DNA from: Orbilia blumenaviensis
Taxonomy: Eukaryota; Ascomycota; Orbiliomycetes; Orbiliales; Orbiliaceae
Length of the DNA: 64,000 nucleotides
Assembly: GCA_036872755.1 (NCBI GenBank)
Contig: JAVHNS010000005.1
Location: 1,550,001 to 1,614,000 of the forward strand
Direction: 5' to 3'
Shown here: positions 12,709 to 26,953 of the stretch, in pieces
How the letters are laid out: each line of letters starts with the position of its first letter
Numbering within the stretch: the first letter of the stretch is position 1
Program-made: the position numbers and the translations under genes
The notes under the pieces: model-generated
Database searches by the model: none
What the model was told of the DNA's origin: nothing
Seen by the model: only the letters and a program-made list of their open reading frames with translations

Positions 12709-15700
12709 CTTCCCTCGTTCGTTTTTGTTATTTGAAGGTTCACAAATCTCTCCACACCAAATCTCATGCAAATAAGCCAGGCTGACTGGGAACACAACAG
12801 CGGAACTTCTTTATTTAGCGATTTCGATTCATGATTCATGATTCATGATCCCGTCTGGTATCAAGTAATTAGACTTCCCATTCCCAGGGAACAACCGCTG
12901 AAACTCGGGCTGGCTCGATACTCTGCCATCGATGGGCTATCCGTCGGCCCTTGCAAGCGCGATCCAGCCGTACCTGAAACCCCCCAAATTGGGATCGCAA
13001 ACATTTAAAACTGAAAGGGAGCAAAACCCCAAAAATACATACATCCCAGCCGGAAATCAATAATCATGCAAGAAGCCCACGACGAAAAGGCAAGAGCATG
13101 ACCATCATCCATGCAGCGAGAAAAAAAAGTCGCCTTTTGCTGCGGATTCATTCTGGAGAAATATTCCCCGAAAAGAGATCCGGCTGCCTTGTTCCATCGG
13201 GCATCAACCGCCATCTCTTTCTAAACTCTCGAAATTGCAAAACCCCCCACGATGAGATGGGGTTTCGTGGGATGTGACGAGTGCATGTGTATGCGTTGAC
13301 CTCGAGCAAACCACCCAGGAGCAATATCATCACTTCCTATTCGTCATTTCGCACCCTCTGTTTGTTACTCGATTCGTTTTGTCGCCTCGCCGAAACCGAT
13401 TATTCACTTGCGACAAACCTTCATTTCTTCTTCCTCATCTCTTTTTTTGGGGGGCTGTTGTTGTTCCTTTCGAGTGGGATGACCTATTAAACGCTGCTGC
13501 ACATGTCCTCGTGGGTCTGTCGCTTCTTTCGCGTGCGACTGGCTGGTTTTGGCGATGTCCTGGTGCAGAAGATCACATCTTCTTGCATGTCGCAAGCCCA
13601 TAGGTAGGCCTGCGCAGAAGGTCCTTTTCTTGTGGATCCCTGGACCAAACCCACGCCCATCCACGCCCATGTGGGATGGGGTTATCCCAACTCCAGGGTT
13701 CTGATGTAGCTTTCTGGGTCTGAGTTTCCAAAATAAACGACGACGACGCGAAGTATTCATTCGTCTAGGCTTCTTTTTTGTTGGGGGTGTATGTAGGCGT
13801 TGGATTAAACACGTCGACAGTCCAGGGTTCTTACGTTAATGTTACGCTACTAGGCTGGAAAAGATGGATATTCACTTCTTTTGGAGAATTCACAACTAAT
13901 AGAGTGAAACCCTTCTCGTGGATGACAAGCACGGGCCCTAGGAGAACTTCACGAACCGGTGATGTGATAGGCCTACAGCTTTTTTGTTTCTCTGAAGCTT
14001 CCCATTCTAACGTTACTATACACTTTTCACATCGAAAGCAGACATATTCCCGGGAAGGGTAGGGGGGAAAGTAGAAGTAGAAGGATTATCAAATACCCGT
14101 TCCCGCCGGTTTCGATCATTTTCCCAGATCCTGAGCGACAGGCGCGATCCATGGTCCTGATTCCAACCCAGTCAGCCTCCCACAGTTTCCAGGCTTTTGT
14201 TCTGCCTATGACGCAAGATAGTGCCTACCACCATCGAGTGTAACTTAACTGGTTCCTGAAATGTATACACGGTGCTCGAATTGTAAGGTGAATATATCGT
14301 GAACAGACCAATTCACTTCTAAAGGGGGTCATTGTAGGAGAAGCATCAGCCACTCGTCATAAACAAGGTGGGTTTAGGCAGTTGAAGCTAAAATCCCATC
14401 GAGAGGCTGGCCAGCTAGAGAGACACAGGACAACGTATTCGATCACGCGGTGCTATCCGTCACCTTGCATGTCCGACATCACCACAAACCTTCCCCCTGT
14501 AAAAAAAAAAAAAAATAAATCGAATGGGAAAAAAATTAAAACCTTCCCGTTGGTGATGAATGTTTTCTTAGTAGGATAGGCTTTTCGTATTCTTTCAGCC
14601 TTTTTTGTGATTAGGAGGGAAATCGCCGACAATTAGGAAGGCTCGGGGGGAAAGAGGACATGCAGTCATGTCATCGCATCGGCTGCTGGCAGGGAAGGGG
14701 ATTTACCGTACTCCGCATATGTAATGTCGATACATGTATGTAATGTCCTGTAATCACACAATAATATTCAAGCCCCATTGGGACGCTCCGGCCGAAAAAT
14801 CGTGAGAAAGAAAAGACCGTTGGAACTAAAGAACCCAGCCAGTTGGTGTTTCGTACCCGTCGATCAAAATGAGGTAGACATCGGGTACCATTGACATCAA
14901 CCCTCTAAGAAATTCCTATTCGGATTTAAGTACCATTCACAAACACTCACTTCATGAGTCCATATTAACACTAACACTTTAACAACCTCGCAGGTGCAAG
15001 TGGGTCCTCTCTTTCTCCCCAAATCGCTAGAAACCTTGCATCTTGAATCTTCGATTCCATGATCTTCAAGATCTTCATATTGCCGAAGGATTGGAAGCGA
15101 CGTTTTCGCTCGAGAAGAAGAGAGACATGCACCGTGCGCCTGCGGAGCTAGGTAGGCCTTTAGCACATGGCCCACAAATGCTATATACTTATACCGTAGA
15201 TGTCGTCTACAGTCGACGGAAGCTCTTGCTCTCTTCCCCGAGATTTTTTAGCGGAAGTTATACCCCTTCCTTCCCTAATCTATTCGGACGGCTTAAAAAA
15301 CAAGAAAGTAAGCCCAGGGCTAGTAGTAAGGTAGAGTACCCTACTGCGACCGCTAGTAGGGGCCCCATCGACGTCGTTATGAGCAAAAACCTGCCCAAAG
15401 AAATCCATGCTTGGGATATAGCCGAGCCGTTCAGTATAGGCATAATTTAGATGTATGTATACATGTAGTTCAGCTACATCTATACAGCTGATCCCGTTTC
15501 GTTTAAACCAAGTAGTATGAGATCGATCGAATAGATCGTAGATATCAAAACACCTCCCTTCCTCCCCGTCTATGTATGCCCATTCGCTGGGTTTGAATAT
15601 CCATATTTTCCCTCGCTAGGGAATGCGCAGCCTTAAACTATCTTGCAGAAGCGAATGTGCAGGATATTCAGGCCAATAGAGATGGATTAGAGATTACAAT

Positions 15701-18700
15701 TGATCAATTCGATGGCCTCATGTTTTTTTGAAACTGATGTTGCGTAACAATGATTTCTTTCTCCGCCTTCCGAGCCGTGTTCTACGTTTTCCAAGGTTTT
15801 TTTTCGGTCCTTTCAGTGTTTAAATTTATTCTTGGGATCTGGGGAACTAGGTTTCCCCGGGACGGTTTTGCTTAGCTACCTGCTTGTTTGCACCTTGAAG
15901 GCCTTAAGCCCTTGCAACAGTTGGGTTTAAGTTCAATTTTTGAAGATGTGGTCACATACATGACGATGGTGTTTCTTTTCATGGGTGCATTGCAGCGTAA
16001 CCTCTTGGAATCACTTTTCTTGTGAAGTGGCTGGATCACTGTTTTTTCTTGCAGCCTGGCAACATCATGCCCTTCCCCCGTGGATTATATCCGAATCACT
16101 GACGGGGAATATCCGACCTCTCTTCGTTTTTGTTCATGCTCACGAGCTTTTTTTGAAAGCGCTTTCGCTTCGTCAAAGACATCCCCAACAAATTCGTCAC
16201 CATCCATATAACGTATGTTTCTGAATTCATATTATTTTTTGGTTTGTTTGCCATGTTGGTGAGGATTCTTTTTTAGGCTGAGCGGTGGTGGTCTCGTGCG
16301 CCTGCAAACTACTGTAAGTATTTTTGAATCATGCCCACCCACATGTTTATAAGCTCTACTTCCACCCTCCCCCTTCTCAATCGTATGAGCCAATTGTGGG
16401 AGGCGAATTAACCGCCTTTGGCTTTTCAGGTTTGCGACCCGTTAGTTGGCAATTATGAGTATATTATGATATCGCGGCTTTGTAGAAAAATATAAAAATT
16501 TATGAAGAATGAATGAAAATGAAAAGGGGTGGGTTTGAACGTGATCACGGTCTCTCTTGCTTGTCTTATTGTTTCTGATTTCTGGACTGGATTGAAGAAC
16601 CCCGACCCCAGGTCTTCTGATCTGTGATCCATAATCTAGTCGATGTATGACAGGCAGTACACATACGGTGGAGTAGGTTGTTTCACGCAATCGATTCGCC
16701 ATCCTAACTAGGGGGGCTCCATACATCAAAACCAGTGCACTTCGGCGATAAAACCCTGAAAACTCACGAACCCCGAAGCCCCCTCCTCAATCACTCAAAC
16801 CCTTCATTCCTTTACATCGCTAAAGACGCCGATACGTAGACAAAACCATTGATCCAAGTTTCTAGCTAACTCCCCACCCACCAACCCCGATGTCCCCGAA
16901 ACCAAGGAATTCTTCACATTTCCCTTCCCTTCCCTTCATTTGCATTCCAATGTCGCACGCCGCGCATCTCTGCATAACGCATAGCCGTTCCGAAGGGATG
17001 GGATGTGGGATGTGGGATGTGAGCTGGGGTAGCAGCTCAGAAGCTTGAGCTCCCAAAGCTAGAAGCTAGGATAGGTAGCTTGCAGATGCAGATACCAAAG
17101 GTATGCAAATGCAGAGCTAGATCAGAACCACGTATGTCTATGCTTTTAACTATTCTAAAAGTATCTCGTAAAGCTTGCTATGCTGGAGGAGGTACCTCCA
17201 TACCCCACACACCCACACAGACAGACAGACACATTGAAGTCAGCCAGCTGTCTTGGAAGAGCATCGGCATCATGCACCCTGCAAGCATTAGATCACATAC
17301 CAAACCAAAACCTTACGTCTTTTGTCCTGTGGTTTAAACTTGTTACCTAGAGCTTAGCTTTGACATTCGTTGTTACGTTACGTCTTAATTGTTACATGTT
17401 TAAGGTATTTAGACGGTGTATCTCATGTTATGTGTCTGAATGGAATTCAATTTTTCGTTTCTATGTTTCACGAAGGTTGCTGAAGCTCTGCCTCTTGCAT
17501 CGGAATTTGGGATGAAAAGGAGGTTGGCTGTGGATAAAGCTAGCTAGCTAGACGTCAAGCAAAATCCGGGGTAAAGAGCTAAAGGAAAAGCCAGGGCTGG
17601 ATAAACCCGCCTTCATTCAGTCAAAGTTAGGTTTACTAGACCGGTCGACCAGGTGTAAGGTTCACTAACTAAACCTCATGGTAAATTCTCCGTAGCTTAG
17701 AAAATCCAATTTAAATCCATTTCCTTAATTCCTCCCGAGTAGCCTGTCCAGCTAGTAGCTTACCAGGGATGGCTGTTAGCTATCAAAGCTGCAACACCAA
17801 CACTTTTCTTCGCGCGATCCATGATGAATTGTGATAGGTGCTGGTACCAGTACCGGACGAGAAAGTGGTAGGCTTCATAAAAGGGTCCCACAGCTCATAT
17901 CTACCCCTACGGTGAGCATAAATTATACATATAGAACGTACAGTTTAAATCCCCTAGGACAACTTATGTAAACCCCACCCGAAGTCATACCCCTAGCTTA
18001 CCGGGGCCCGTATGTACGGTCTATCGCTACCGGCTAACTTTCATATGTCGAAAACCCTCCATGCCCCTCTTCTTGCAATCGCACCGATCCCGTCATATAG
18101 CCCGGCCTGCCTAGGTACTTAGATAAGAACAAATAAACCACATACCCACATACCAAGAAGTGCTCCCCCTCCCACCCCTCACATATCACCATGCATACTA
18201 CTCGCATCAACGCCCAAACCTACAATCGCCTCCCAACTCCAAAGAAAGAAAAAGAATAATAATTCACCGTCTAAATCGGGGATATTTACACATGTTATAT
18301 ATGCTATTAGATCTATAAAACTACGCATGGGCATATGTATACATACCGGCAGCTACTACATCCGAGTAAACGTGGTGATAATGCGCGAATACATTAGTAG
18401 GTTAGTATGTCTCTTTTATCATCATCGTGTCTGGGTTTTGGCATCTTTAAAAGACAGTATAGTATTAGTACTATAATACCTACCTATATAGCACTAATCG
18501 CATTCGGTAATTCGTGGTCTATTCACCCAGCTGACTTTTAAATAATCTTTTCTTTCTTTGTCGTTTAAAGATATCTATTGAACCCCTCCACAGTTGCCCG
18601 CGGCGTGTACTTTAATTTTTATCTCAAAGAAAAAAAGTAAAAGTGGCAAGCAGTAAAGAGATGAAAGTAGTAAAAGTACAAAAAAAAGTAAGTAATCATA

Positions 18701-18997
18701 ATACTCGTGAATAAACGTTAACCCAGCCCTTAACTCAGTCCTGGCGAAAAGAAACCTTAAAGAGATCTTAAAAAGGCAATCCCAAAAAAGAAACAACTTA
18801 TAAAACGTCTTGGTATTAAGAGAAAAAAAATCGGGAAAAGCCCCTTCAACAAATGGACCCAACCCAGCCGAAAGCGACGGGTGGCATACATAAGAGTCAG
18901 TCGGGATCCAGATAACGCAAGCCAAAGAGGAGCCAGAACCAAGGCAGGGCAGGATAGGGCGAGAAGGCATGATGCAGTAGCAGAACTTTGCCCACGT

Positions 18998-21234
18998 TTA
19001 ATGCTGCATTGGTTATCAGAACAGTTAGCCTTTGTCGCACTTTCTTTCAATTGTGGGGCAAAAAAATATGCATCGCATCACGAGAGGGAGGCAGAGGCAG
19101 GCGGGGCGTATGTATAATGTGGATATGTGCTTGAAATATCTCCGACTGCAGGAGGAACTGGCAGTTGAAGGACGGGACATGAACAAACTTACATCAACGT
19201 CCTCCCAGGAGCGGCCCTGGACGTTAGACAGTTCGTCAATAGACAAGATCTTGCCGGTGGTGACTATATTAGGTACCGGGATGGTTAGCACTGGGCTCTG
19301 TTCACTATATATTTAAACTAGGGGGTATGCAGCCTGGGTGGTTTGTCCTGGCGAGCATTGAATAGAGGGGAGCTGAAAGCGGGGTGTGTTTCTCAAAAGG
19401 GAAAGCCTACAGTATCCGGCATGAATCTTTGCGTCGATTTCGACACGGCTGTCTGCTGGAATCATTTCGTCTGGGATAGGGACCCGTTCGAGGATAGGAA
19501 TGCCTTGTTCGACAATAGCGTCGTGCTTCATGCTATTTGATTGGTAAGAGTTATCAGCGGCCTGCATGCGAGGCGATAAGCACGAGACTCGTTTTTGGGG
19601 CTTACTTGGACATCGATAGCATCCTATCGATCTTGGTGATACCGAGCCAGTGGAGAATCTATACGCACGTGTTAGCGGCGGCGTTTCAAAAGGTATATTG
19701 AGGATTTGATATTACTTACATCAGGCATCAAAGCTTGGAATCGCATGTCCTAAGAGATACTATTAGATTCTACCATCTACGCCGGTTCGGAGAATTGATG
19801 TGTGTGACATACCTTAACACCTGCGATATTGGATGTACGCTGGAAGTACTCGCTGGCCTTGTCAGTACCGCGTTTACGGGCATTGTATACGAGGTACTAC
19901 TTCATATTAGCACGAATTGATACGGATTTGGCGAGGTGATGGAGTTTTTTTTACCTTAGTAACCTCTCCCAATGCTCTGCCCTCTTTCCTGAAGTAGATG
20001 ACGACGCCGCTGCCGCCCTTCTGGGCCTCCTTGACTGCCTCTTCGACACCAAAGATGAGATATGGGCGGCAGGTACAGATATCAGATCCAAAGACATCGG
20101 ATCCGTTACATTCGTCATGAATACGTAGAGCGAGTTTGCAGTTGGGATCAGCGGTCTTCGCCGGGTCTCCAAAGATATAGACCGTCAATCCACCGATTGG
20201 TGGCATGAAAATCTTGATATCTTGTCTGGTAATCAACTCGGGGAACGAACCACCGGTGTTCTCAAACAAGGAGCGACGGAGAAGACCCTCGTCAATTCCG
20301 AATCTCTCAGCAACACCAGGCAAATACCATACTGGCTCAACGGCGACCTTTGTGACAGCGAGTTCACCGAATTCGTTAAGAACGATCTTTCCGTCAACGG
20401 AGAGACGGCCAGATTGCACGCTCTGTTCTAGTTCTGGGAGACGCATGTGGGCCTTTGTGATGGCGATGGTGGGACGGATGTCAATGTTCTCCTTTTCAAT
20501 GAGATCCTTGTAGAGCCATGGTGACAAATGGCCGAAGGGATCCATGGCTACGATCTTCTTGCCGTCACCCCATTGAGGGTATGGGCCGATCTGTGCGGCA
20601 GGTTGGGTATTGGTGTAATCCGGCTTGTGTTCTAGGGAGAGCTCCTGGATGGCGACGGCCAATGCATGGTAGAAACTGTAACTTCCTCCGTGAGCTCCGA
20701 CAGCTGTATATTTGCAACTGTTAGCATTTATGATACATATATAAAAGCTGATACCTTCTGCAAGGCACCTATTTAATGGAGGTGGGCTATACCATTTCTA
20801 CGTCTAACGGTAGTATTGCCTCTGTTCACGACAACCGGCCCTCGCTTCTGAGGATCTGCGTTCCCCCAGTCCATAACAACGGGGTCTATCCCAGACTGCG
20901 AGGGGTAGGTGGTGAGAATAATCCTGGAGCCGTACATCGAGCCTCTCCTCTGCTTTGTGGCGACTTCGCCTTTAGCAGCAGATTCCTCAACACTAGGAGT
21001 ACTAGACGAACTAGGTCTGGCGGATTCTCCGATACTGGTGACGCCCAAGGTGGATCTGTAGATGGGTTGAATGGTAGGAGAGCCCTGGAGGGCGGGGGGA
21101 GCAGCTGTTTGTATCGACAGGCGATTGACGCGGTCTGTGAGAGTAGTAACAGCCTCCGAGATGGACTTGTTTTCGGACTGCAGGCTGTTCACGGCAGCAA
21201 GAATCTGCTGAAGGACTTGATCTGAGGACGCCAT
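18998..21234 (-). CDS. URC1: Uracil catabolism protein, GTP cyclohydrolase II homologue
   Basis: In the URC route of fungi, uracil is first converted to UMP, and Urc1, a homologue of GTP cyclohydrolase II, helps open the pyrimidine ring. I read eight exons on the minus strand: 21,234-20,793; 20,703-19,955; 19,896-19,813; 19,749-19,720; 19,658-19,606; 19,532-19,411; 19,263-19,193; 19,003-18,998. They give about 518 residues, with all phases consistent. The N-terminal 45 residues look coiled-coil-prone. The GTP cyclohydrolase II core lies at about 310-400. Its three zinc-ligand cysteines are present in the family spacing C-x10-C-x-C (C346, C357, C359), and an RKEGR motif (386-390) matches the catalytic RQEGR region. 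The penultimate exon ends RSWEDVD. The last exon is only CAT-TAA, after a GATAACCAATGCAG acceptor; this terminus is the least certain part. The 84-, 30- and 53-nt middle exons are unusually small. The gene diverges from uracil phosphoribosyltransferase. Confidence 0.9.
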
Positions 21235-24200
21235 GATGGAAAGATTTCCGGTGGGTATTAAATAATACTGGAGATGGGTGGAGAAGACCTATAATCGATG
21301 CAGGGAATCGTGCGTAATTGTTAGCCAACTGTCGGACAGATGATTTGAGTGAATTGATTGATCGATTGACTAATTTGAATTGTCGTCGTGTAACGTATAA
21401 CAAAACAGCTAGCTTCGAGCTCAGCAATTACTTGCAAGGTAGCATATAGCTTGTATAATGTAGCATGCAACTAAGCAGCAGAACAAAGGAGTATCGTCAA
21501 ATGGGAAGGGAAGCCCTGACGTGACGTCAAATTCGAGGGATTTGACGGCTAGCTGTTCTTGTGGAACCTCGATCTAACAGCTAGCAGCGGCAGCAGCAGC
21601 GTCAGAACCAGAGCTCCAGGCCAAGATCCAGCTTTAGATCCAGCTGTTGTGCACAGGACGGGGTAAAGCGCCTGTATTCGATAATGTGTAGCCGCGGTAT
21701 CAATAATAGCAAATCACCACCAGACAGCGATATATCCGACAGATGGGGGGAAGTTGGTATGTTTCATATGTGTAATATTGTAAGGTATGCACGGCCAGTC
21801 AGGTTCTCCTTCTTTCTCATCATCATAATCATCACCATCACCACCGATTTTCTTATTTTTTGAATTCTCGTTGTTGTTTGTTGGAGAACTTTACGGGCGG
21901 TTCCAGATCGCTGCAGATGCAGCCAGGCTATGCCGTTCGCAGCGCTTCCGAAGCTAAGCTTCCCCACAAACAAATCGAATTGAATCGAACCGAATTGCCC
22001 CCAAAAAAATAAAATTCAAAATTAAAAAAATTAAAAGAAAGAAGTAACCGTTTTTAAAATTCATTTATTTGATCCAGCTGATTTAACCGGCAAATCGTCA
22101 AATCACTTACTTGAGAGACTGAGTTTTTTCAGCTAGTTGGAGGGTAGCACTTAGGTTCTGTGAAGTAGGTACTATGTACGCACTTGGGAAGTTGGCAGGG
22201 TATCCGATTGGGGATCGAAATCTAGCGACGCCAGCTGCACGGACGGGATTGACGAAAGGGACGAAAGATACCTACTTCCTCCCTTTCGGATTCAAGGGAC
22301 GTCGTGGCCTTTTTAAGCAGACAGAAGAGCGGAAGCTTGTCAGCATTCCTCTCGGGTTCGCAGCGAGGGGATAGGCCGGAGGGCGCGCTAGAATGTATGC
22401 TCTGCACTTGGGGTGCAAGTTCCAGTTGCAGTTTGCAGAAAGAAAAGAAAAGAGCCCGCCAACCTCCGAACTCCGTCGTCAGGAATTGGAATTGTTCATT
22501 TACTGACTTACTTAGTTCTGTACAATTGGGGAAGCTATCACAAGGGGGGGGAACCGGGAGTGACGTGTGATTGGATTGGAATTGATGGGGATTGGGTCGC
22601 AGGGCACCCGAAGCTAAGCTTATAAGAATGTCGCGGGTCGTCCATGCACCCCAGCTAACAGCAATAAAGCAGCGACGCAGAAGCGGCTAATGACGGTGTT
22701 TCGCTGGTTTTTGATTGATTGATTGATTAAATTGACTTTGGGGCGCACTGCACTGGCGATGCATACCAAGCAAGAAAGCCAGTACTTACTTGTTAAGAAA
22801 GCAGGTAGGTGAGCACTCGATAATACGTAGTGGGGACTTAAGTACCTAGGTAAGTACCTACTTAGGTAGGGTTCTGGTGGCTATGATTGATGCCATCCCA
22901 TCAGAACCTGGTTATCGTTATCAGGGGAGTGGATGGAAAGGGACCAGGGGCATTTCTAGCTACTTCATTCTGCTAGCCTAGCTTTTTCAGATACTTACCT
23001 ATCTATGATACACGATATCAATCTGGCTTATCAGGGTACCCGCACAGCATCCGTCCCAGACATCGGTATCGATGCATAGTATACCCACTGATTGCAAGCA
23101 CCAAGTGCAAGGTCTGAAGGGTATTTTCCGTTCTATACGAACATTACATATTGCCTACTTAATAATTAAAAATATATTTGATAGGAAAGGGCGAAAAGAG
23201 GGGGGGCTCTGAAGGTAGGAAGTAGGTACTGCAGATAGATACAGATACAAATGAGCTCTCCAATCTAGATACGTAGCTAGAGCTCTGTGGCACAAGCTTA
23301 ATTCAGCAGAATGTCTCCGTGTAGGCATGGACCCGTTTTAACGCCCGGATGCCGACAGCCACTGGCACTGTGTTACTTGCTAGGAACCAATACCTATTAA
23401 TATTATAATTCTGCGGCACCGCGAGAAAGAGAGGAAGAGAGAGTGAGAGAGTCTGTGTGTGTGTGTGCGGCACTGTACCGGCGATTGGTTCAGTGCTGTG
23501 CACTTCAGCTGAGCTGCGTGTACTTGCAGCTGTACCGACGTCATGAGCACCTACCGCTGTAGTCCGTACCCCAAGTAACAACCCAAGCACCCCGACATGA
23601 GCATCTAAGTCCATAAACGGATAAAATGGATGTCACCTCAGCGATATAATAGCAGTATACGATACCTCTTAGATACAAGAGAGGAGGAGGAGGAGAAAAT
23701 ATCATTCTTTCTTACTACTGCTGCTACTTCTTCCTTAATACGGCTGAACTAGATAGAAAATCCAACTCCGAATCCAATTGCACACACGCGCGGAGGCCAC
23801 CGAAATCGATCGCTGGTCGGCCGCTTTGCAAGCTTCCTAAAATGGCTTAAGGAAAGGTCAGCTTTCGGCAACCACCGCCTGTTGGCCTCGTTGACCCGTT
23901 TTGACATCCTCCTCCTCTATAAGCCCCTGCTTTACAAAGCTAGATTATACATGCCGGTTTGCTATTCTTATACTAGTATGATAAAAGCTAGTGCCGTATT
24001 CTGGACTTGATATCCCGTACTTTGTTGGCTGTCGCATGACAGTGTAAGAACATTATAACGTTCCCCTCACAAAGTTTCCAAGCTACCCGGATTGAATCCG
24101 CCCCTGTCGAGCTGTCAACGATTTCTATTACTTTATATATATACCTAGGTAGTAGGTACTCACTTATATAATTCACTCGAGACCATCCTGTTTCGACAAA

Positions 24201-24432
24201 ACTTGCTCGATAACCGATTATCTCAAACCTTGCGCTCGCCAATTGACCATTTGTTTACCACTACAACAACTACAGCTAACATCCTATTACCAAACGACCT
24301 AAGATAAGCTCATTTGCTTGCGATAGTATAAGCCGGACTGGCTGGGACATAGGTCGCTCGAAGCATAGAAAGTTCTGATCAAGACTCGGAATACACACAC
24401 GCTCAAAAACATAACCCGATCTGAAGAAAAAG
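21235..24432. promoter_or_regulatory. Shared upstream region of URC1 and uracil phosphoribosyltransferase
   Basis: About 3.2 kb separates the two divergent start codons. No frame inside shows a domain. It contains A-rich stretches, TGATTGATTGATT repeats near 22,715, a GT-repeat near 23,455 and TACCTAGGTA-type palindromes near 22,843-22,870 and 24,144. Co-regulation of the two genes from this region is plausible but inferred from their arrangement only. I did not identify a specific activator site. Confidence 0.4.
22843..22870. repeat. TACCTAGGTA-type palindrome cluster
   Basis: A run of overlapping TACCTAGG/CCTAGGTA half-sites (TACCTAGGTA, then TACCTACTTAGGTAGG). The same core recurs near 24,144, 34,429-34,458 and 48,675. 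It is a dispersed intergenic palindrome of unknown role. Confidence 0.6.
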
Positions 24433-25485
<1,053 letters not shown>

Positions 25486-25850
25486 GCTTCCCCGATCTTG
25501 GTGCTTTAATCCTTTTTGCCATAGCGAGGGTAATGTTCTTTTATAATGGGGCTTTTCTTAACCCTCTTCTTGGTTTTGTTATGTATGACCAGCTTTCCCT
25601 CTCTTCACTTTTAGTAACCAGAGGATCAGAATTGACGGGTAAATATATGCCTCTCGTGAATTCATTGGGGGTTCCTTAAGAACGTCCTCGAATAAACAGT
25701 AAAAGTACATGGATGACACCTGTAAAATGATATGAAACAGTAGTGGGAAGGAAAAGTGGAAAACATGAATGATAAAGTGACAGCAATGGCCTCCCAGACA
25801 CCTTATAATATAACTAGGGCTATTTTTTCCAAAACAAAAAAAATAAGAAG

Positions 25851-26213
25851 TCAAGTTTGAACGGATCCGGAAATTGGGAGCTGGGGAGGGACAGGTGCGG
25901 TCTCTGGGTCGCTGATGGAAGACATAACGGATGGTGGTGGACGGGGTGAGCTATCACCACTGCCACCATTATCATCGGCAGAAATGTCGTCAGACTCGAG
26001 GTATGCGACATGCATTCGAGTTCGTCTATAGAGCGGAGGACTAGCTGGCCTCCTAGGGCGGGTAGAGACATCAGGACGACGGCGAGGAAGGGCGCAAACC
26101 GGATACGTGCGATTCCTGGCAGGCGTGGGACGAGGACGGGAACCAGAACCAGTAGAATCTCTTCGAGATTTCACTGATCCGCGACGATCGCCCGAACGAC
26201 CGCGGATGGTATT
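25851..26213 (-). other. 120-codon open frame continuing ELF1 after its stop
   Basis: Directly after the ELF1 stop TAG (26,216-26,214) the same frame stays open for 120 codons to TGA at 25,853-25,851. The encoded stretch is Arg/Pro/Ser-rich, with an acidic patch (LESDDISADD). It uses several synonymous codons for Arg, Asp and Ser and looks coding-like. No ATG lies near its beginning, so it is not an obvious separate gene. It may be 3' UTR, a C-terminal extension reached by stop readthrough or alternative splicing, or a relic of a longer protein. Confidence 0.35.
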
Positions 26214-26953
26214 CTAATCATCCGCGTCGTCGTCGATATCGTCTTCATCATCCTCTCCAGGGTCGCTTTCTCGTCTTCGCTCCATTACTCCTCGGGATTC
26301 TCCACCACCACCGCCGCCGCCGCCGCCCGAAGAGGCACCGCCTCGTTTGGCGGCACGTTTTTGTTCCTTTTTGACTTCATCGGCAGCGTCTACCCAGTCT
26401 GCATATACGTCTACTGCTCCGGAGAGGTCTATTATTCGCGAATCGATCGTGTTAGTATTTTGATAACCGGTACCGGGATGGGTATGTCAAGGTAAGGGTT
26501 TTTCGTACAGTTGATAGAAGTCTGGTAGGTCTGCCCGCAGACATTGCAATGGAGCGATCCGACGCTGTTCTTTTTGTCGAGCTTGATGATTATGGATCTT
26601 TCATGGTTGCAGAAGAGACAGTTGAAGACTGTCGGAAGGGGTTTTTGCTGTTGTTATCAGAGTAGATTTTAGATATTAGCCTGGATACTAGGATGTAGTG
26701 TGGTATGGTATGGGAGATGGGATATGGATGGGATGGGATGGGATGGGATGCGCGAATAGGCGAATGGGATGGGGGATCTGGCATACGCTTTCTTTGAGTT
26801 CGCCCTTGACCTTGATGGCTTTTCTTCGTTTACCCTGTTCGATTAGAGGTTAGCTACTTTCTCTAGATTCTGGGTGTGAATGTGTAGATAGAATAGGATA
26901 TTGTATTGCATTGAAGTGAATTGAAGAGGAGTGGGTTATATGATGCTTACCAT
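26214..26953 (-). CDS. ELF1: Transcription elongation factor 1 homologue
   Basis: Elf1 is a small zinc protein that travels with RNA polymerase II and helps it through chromatin. Four exons on the minus strand, 26,953-26,951, 26,834-26,787, 26,647-26,509 and 26,428-26,214, give 134 residues. The first coding exon is the ATG alone: GTAAGC follows it immediately. The protein opens with the basic MGKRRK segment. Four zinc-ligand cysteines follow in the pattern CLFC (C27, C30) and CNVC (C51, C54). After these comes the family signature DVYADWVDAADEV, then a Gly-run and an acidic tail (DDDADD). The cysteine-to-cysteine spacing and the overall length fit the family. Intron 2 contains a short GGGAT-type pentamer array. 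The gene diverges from WAPL across a 962-bp shared upstream region. The open frame continues in phase past the stop, which is noted separately. Confidence 0.93.
26726..26750. repeat. GATGG pentamer array in ELF1 intron 2
   Basis: Tandem GGATG/GATGG units on the plus strand (CCATC on the sense strand) lie within the intron between exons 2 and 3 of ELF1. Confidence 0.7.

Larger units (their letters stand above)
10055..18997. other. Long gene-sparse interval
   Basis: About 9 kb lies between the small minus-strand gene and the 3' end of URC1. Open stretches up to 198 codons occur (11,371-11,967, plus), but none shows a domain, and most translate low-complexity A-, C- or T-rich DNA. The interval holds a perfect 10-bp hairpin, a 27-nt poly(T) tract, a 15-nt poly(A) tract (14,501-14,515) and a sharp composition switch near 16,960, each noted elsewhere. 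Non-coding transcripts or unrecognised multi-exon genes cannot be excluded. Confidence 0.4.
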
